Positions 60,479 through 64,000 of a DNA stretch of 64,000 bases are shown one piece after another. Source of the DNA: Haematococcus lacustris (taxonomy: Eukaryota > Chlorophyta > Chlorophyceae > Chlamydomonadales > Haematococcaceae). The DNA lies in contig JASKMD010000005.1 in NCBI GenBank assembly GCA_030144725.1, positions 2,721,476 through 2,785,475 on the forward strand, given 5' to 3'. The position numbers and the translations under genes were made by a program. The first letter of the stretch is position 1. The number at the start of each line of letters is the position of its first letter. The notes below the pieces were generated by a model, which was not told where the DNA came from, made no database searches, and saw nothing but the letters and a program-made list of their open reading frames with translations.

Positions 60479-60947
60479 CGAAGGGGGCACGTCAATGCCC
60501 CATTACAAAAGAGTCCACGATCTAAGAACAAGTACAAATGCATAGCGGTGCACTACGGCTGCCACGTCGGATGCCCTATGTGCCATTGCAAGAGCGACCA
60601 CCATACCTGCGAAGGGGGCACGTCAATGCCCACCATCGCAGGCCCAAGGCACAGCTTAAGTACACCGTCTCACAGCGTCTCACACTTAGGTCAGAGATGG
60701 CTGCGGGTGACCTAGGCCTGTTCCCCACAACACTCCCCCTCAGGCCAGGTCAACAAAGCAGGAAGCTAAAGCGCTAAGCGTCAACAGAAGATGCACAAGT
60801 ACAGATGCATGGAGACAATGAAAGCATAGTGTACATGTAGCTCATGCGTGCAAACGGACAGACGCAGGCAGGCACGTGCCAAGACAGGCACAAGCAGGAA
60901 AGCACCGAACTGACTCCACACGGTCAAAGCACAGAGCTCAAACTAGC
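60479..60947. other. Region downstream of the copia element
   Basis: Contains two copies of GGGGGCACGTCAATGCCC (about 60482 and 60612). The part next to 60947 would be the copia 3' untranslated region and possibly an LTR, but I cannot define LTR ends because the other end is outside the window. Confidence 0.35.
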
Positions 60948-62606
60948 TTAGCCCACGCCCATGCCAGCCTTGCACGACACGAACTTGGGGCCAGGCAACG
61001 CCTTGGTAAGCGCATCATCCACCATGTCCGCCGTGGGGCAGTAAGAGAACTCCACCTCGCCACGCCACACACGCTCACGCGCCATGTGGTGCATGACGGC
61101 GATGTGCTTGTTGCGTTGCGACTCCACTGGGTTCTTCACCAAGGCTACCGCACCCTGACTGTCGCACAGGATGGGGATTGGGCCAGTGACTGCACAGAGC
61201 TCATGCAGCAGCTTGCGCAAGAACAGCGCTTCCCTGGTGGCGTCAGCAGCGGCCTGGTACTCGGCCTCGGTGGTGGAGGTGGCCACGGTGGTTTGCAGCT
61301 TGCTGCGCACCGACACGGTGGCACCGGACAGGATGAAGACATAGCCTGTGGTGCTGCGCCGGGACTGCTTGCAGCTGGCGTAGTCGCTGTCGCAGAACCC
61401 CACCAGCTCCCCACTGCAGCTGCCCCTGAAGACCAACCCTTGCCCAGCTGTGCCCCTGAGATACCGCAGAACCCCCTGCGCTGCCTGCTCATGCTCCCGC
61501 GTGGGCGCCTGCATGTAGCGCGTAAGCTGCCCCACTGCGAAAGCAATGTCGGGGCGCGTGCAGGTGGACAGCCACAGCAGGCCGCCCACCAGCTCGCGGT
61601 AGCGCAGCGTGTGCTGGTCGCTGAGCTGCTCACCCTCCTCCACCGGCTGCGTGCCAGGGGGGAGTGGCTGCATGCTGACCATGCCAAGCTGCCTGCTGAC
61701 CAGCTCCCAAGTCTGAGCGGCGTGCTGGCTGGCCATCTCGGCATCCATGGCACGGCCCCACTCTTCAGCATCGGGCCTGGACATGGCCTCGCTGAAGGAG
61801 CAAGGCTCAGCAGGCTGACTGGCACCACCCTCAGAGCTCCCCCTGCTCCCCCTGCTCCCATCACCCTCCCGCTCACTGCCACTGCTGCTGTTGCTTTCGT
61901 ATCGAGCGGAGTAGCACAAAGTGACAAAGTCGGGGAATTCAACGCGCTTGCGCACGCGCTCAGAACGGCGCCGCTCGGGTGGCACAAGAGCTGGGCGCAA
62001 CGCGGGCACGGTGTCGGGGGTGCCAGTCTCCATCCCCCCTGAACTGTCCAAACCACCGGCCCCGCCTAGGCTAGCCCCGCTTGCCCCTGCACCATCCCCA
62101 CCTGAACTATCTGGAGCAGCAGGGGGTCCACCCCTACTGCCCGCTTGTCCCCCACCGCCGCTGTTGCTGTCACTGCTTCCCCCGCCACGGTTTGCGCTGT
62201 GTCGGGCGGGGGTGACGGTGGGGGTGACAGCAGGGGTCCCTCCCCCACTGCCCATCCTACCCTGCTCCATCCCACCCTGCTCCCCAGGCTGCTCCCCAGC
62301 TGCACTAACCCCCCCCCTGGGCGCCACGGCATTGGGCGGGGCAACCAGGTCGCCCGGAGCAGGTGCGCATGGCACGGGAGCGAAACGGCGCAGGACTGCT
62401 TGCTCGTCAAAAACCACGCTCTTGCTCACATAGAGCCGGCCCTCTGCCCACACTCGATAAGCCTTGCCCCTCCTCATAGCCCACAAAGACCCCCTTGATG
62501 CCCCGGCTGGCCAGCTTGCTGCTCGGCTCGCTGTCGTGCACCCAAGCTGGGCAGCCCCAAACGCGCAAGTGATGTATGTCGGGGGGGCTGCCATAGCAGG
62601 CCTCAT
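60948..62606 (-). pseudogene. Copia gag-pol, part 2: linker and RNase H, reverse transcriptase deleted
   Basis: In-frame sequence resumes at KAYRVWAEGRLYVSKSVVF and runs through a Pro/Ser/Gly-rich linker to the start of the RT region (EEWGRAMDAEM, AAQTWELVSRQLG). It then jumps directly to post-RT sequence (RYRELVGGLLWLSTCTRPD). About 200 residues that normally include the YVDD active site are missing. RNase H is present: FCDSDYASC, STTEAEYQAAADA, LCDSQGAVALVKNP, HHMARE, and the tail DMVDDALTKALP. The deletion keeps the frame open. Confidence 0.9.
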
Positions 62607-64000
62607 GGGGTGTGCAGGGCTTGCCTGCCACTGGGCGCAGGTTGTGCACGTGCGCAGCTGCCATCACGCCAAAACCCCAGAAAGAGGCTGGCACGCCAGA
62701 GGCCAGCACCATAGCACGGACGCACTCCATGACTGTGCGGTTGACACGCTCTGCGCTGCCATTCATGGTGGGAGTGCGGGGGGCTGTCTGCTGGTGCGTG
62801 ATACCCTCGCTGCGCAACCACTGCTGTGTCTCAGCCCCGATGTATTCCCCCCCCCGGTCTGTGCGCAGGTACACAACCTTGTGCCCCAGCCGACGCTGCA
62901 AGAGCGTGACCATGTCACGGAGAGCTGCCGGCGCATCTGACTTGTGCTTGATAAGCACGACAGCCAGCAGCCCGCTGAACTCGTCAAGCAGGCTGACAAA
63001 GTAGCGCATGCCATCAGGCGTGGCTGCTGAGTACTGACCGGTGACGTCACAGACATCGCTGTGCACCAGCATCAGCGGGCGCGTAGCGGTGACCCCCAAC
63101 CCCGCATGCTGCCTTGCCTCCAGGCTGGTTTGCTTGCCCATGACACAGGGCTCGCACAGCTCACTAGCTGCTGCCTCACACTGGGCGGCGGTGACTGAGG
63201 TGCCCCGCACCATGCCCTCCCGCAACAGCCGAGCCAGCTGGCGATACCCCGGGTGCCCCAGGCGGTGGTGCAGGACCAAAGGGTCACTGCAGGTGCGGGC
63301 TGCAAGGTTGAAGCCGCCGGCGACAGGCACCGGCTTGCTGTCGAGCAGGAACAGGTCCTGCTCTACCTGAGTGCCCCGGACGCTGTGCTTAGCCCCGGGC
63401 ATGTTGATGGAGCAGCCAAACGAGGTGAAGTGTACACTGCCCCCCGCTCTGGTGGCCTTCCCCACTGAGACAAGGCTGCCGTCTGCTTCGGGAACATGCA
63501 AGACGTCCAGCAGCTGCATGGCCCCCCCAGCACCCTTAAACCGTACCACCCCCTGCCCCTGCGCCTCAATCCTGCCGCCGTTGGCCACAATGATGTGGTG
63601 CGGCTCAAGCAGGGGCTGATAGTCGTGCAGCAGCTCGCGATGTGGCGTGAGGTGCCGCGAGCACCCAGAGTCTATCACCCACTCCCCAAAGAGAAGAGGC
63701 TTGGTGACAACTGAGAAAGCAATGCTGCTGCGTGACACGCTGCCAGGGTGCCGGCTGGGAGAGTTTGAGTCCCGCCCACGAGCCGAGCTGCCCCAACCAG
63801 ACGCAGTGCCCCCCCCGGGACCCGGGGTGGGAGGCCTACCAGCCCCGCTGGAACGGGACGAGGGAGCCCCACGCCATGATGGCGAAGGCGAACGAGGCAC
63901 GGGGTTGACGGGACGGTTCGGGCACTGGTGGGCTTGGTGCCCTCTCTGTTGGCACTGCCAGCACTCCCCCTGGAACCCTCGCCCGCCCCTGGCCGAACCC
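62407..64000 (-). pseudogene. Copia gag-pol, part 1: zinc knuckle, protease, integrase
   Basis: The frame is open to the window edge. The edge codes CWQCQQRGHQAHQC, a CX2CX4HX4C knuckle. Then come protease WVIDSGCSRHLT (D-S-G), GAG-pre-integrase (HHRLGHPGYRQLARLL, CEPCVMGKQ), and the integrase core. Its catalytic acidic residues are in HSDVCDVTGQ, LRTDRGGEY and NGSAERVNRTV. It then passes VWGCPAWVHD and GIKGVFVGYEEGQG, where it leaves frame. Downstream of there the correct copia sequence is in another frame, so a single-nucleotide indel lies near 62455-62470. Confidence 0.9.

Larger units (their letters stand above)
60948..64000 (-). mobile_element. Ty1/copia retrotransposon, internal region, extends past the right edge
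   Basis: Minus-strand gag-pol with domains in copia order: zinc knuckle, protease, GAG-pre-integrase, integrase, RNase H. A frameshift near 62460 and loss of the reverse transcriptase core near 61680 make it defective. The 5' LTR lies beyond 64000. Confidence 0.9.

Noticed and set aside
60876..62042. 388-codon ORF on the plus strand
   Set aside because: Antisense shadow of the copia RNase H region.

Overview
This window is eukaryotic nuclear DNA from a green alga. The genes are split by many GT-AG introns and a few GC-AG introns. The composition is GC-rich with very abundant CAG/CTG and G/C-rich simple repeats, and several proteins carry plastid-type N-termini. The gene complement (a UGA-containing selenoprotein K, Fanzor relatives, a TOC1/PAT-like element) points to a chlorophyte of the Chlamydomonadales. 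A Haematococcus-like species is my best guess, but it is an inference. One 500-N assembly gap lies at 9121-9620.

Layout of host genes: the end of an unidentified gene (129-331, +); PEX10 (3172-422, -); a secreted glycoside-hydrolase-like protein in 12 exons (17042-10618, -); a conserved plastid protein of green algae and plants in 9 exons (26023-18231, -); selenoprotein K with an in-frame UGA (26767-27406, +); a Rossmann-fold epimerase-like protein with a twin-arginine leader (29889-32593, +); an RlmN-family radical-SAM methyltransferase in 12 exons (33157-39728, +); ribosomal protein eS27 in 5 coding exons (44597-43993, -); a serine palmitoyltransferase small-subunit-like protein (46228-45716, -); and two small unassigned ORFs near 59 kb. 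I rebuilt exon structures by hand from splice signals, reading phase and family conservation. For most genes the phases close exactly. The host genes do not form a pathway.

Mobile DNA fills much of the rest. At 3585-10019 is an element with split direct repeats (B2-A2-B1 on one side, A1 on the other) and a 1354-codon gag/retropepsin ORF, organised like TOC1/PAT elements rather than an LTR element. Four loci carry C-terminal pieces of a Fanzor (eukaryotic TnpB-like) protein. Family X (termini TCAGGCGTTCCCAAC) has one copy at 40235-42113 and an inverted copy at 46856-58595. The second copy is interrupted by two large foldback-type insertions, FB1 (48029-54217) and FB2 (54580-58382). Their ends carry related CACTCAGG termini and their arms are arrays of short palindromes. 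The X1 copy supplies the empty site for both insertions. A 239-bp perfect-looking hairpin MITE lies at 59840-60078. A Ty1/copia element with a frameshift and a deleted reverse transcriptase occupies 60948 to the right edge.

Introns have been expanded by tandem repeats: about 133 hexamers in the hydrolase gene, and about 110 copies of a 28-bp unit in the plastid-protein gene, where every unit repeats the 5' splice site itself. The long proline/glycine/serine ORFs over these tracts are not genes.
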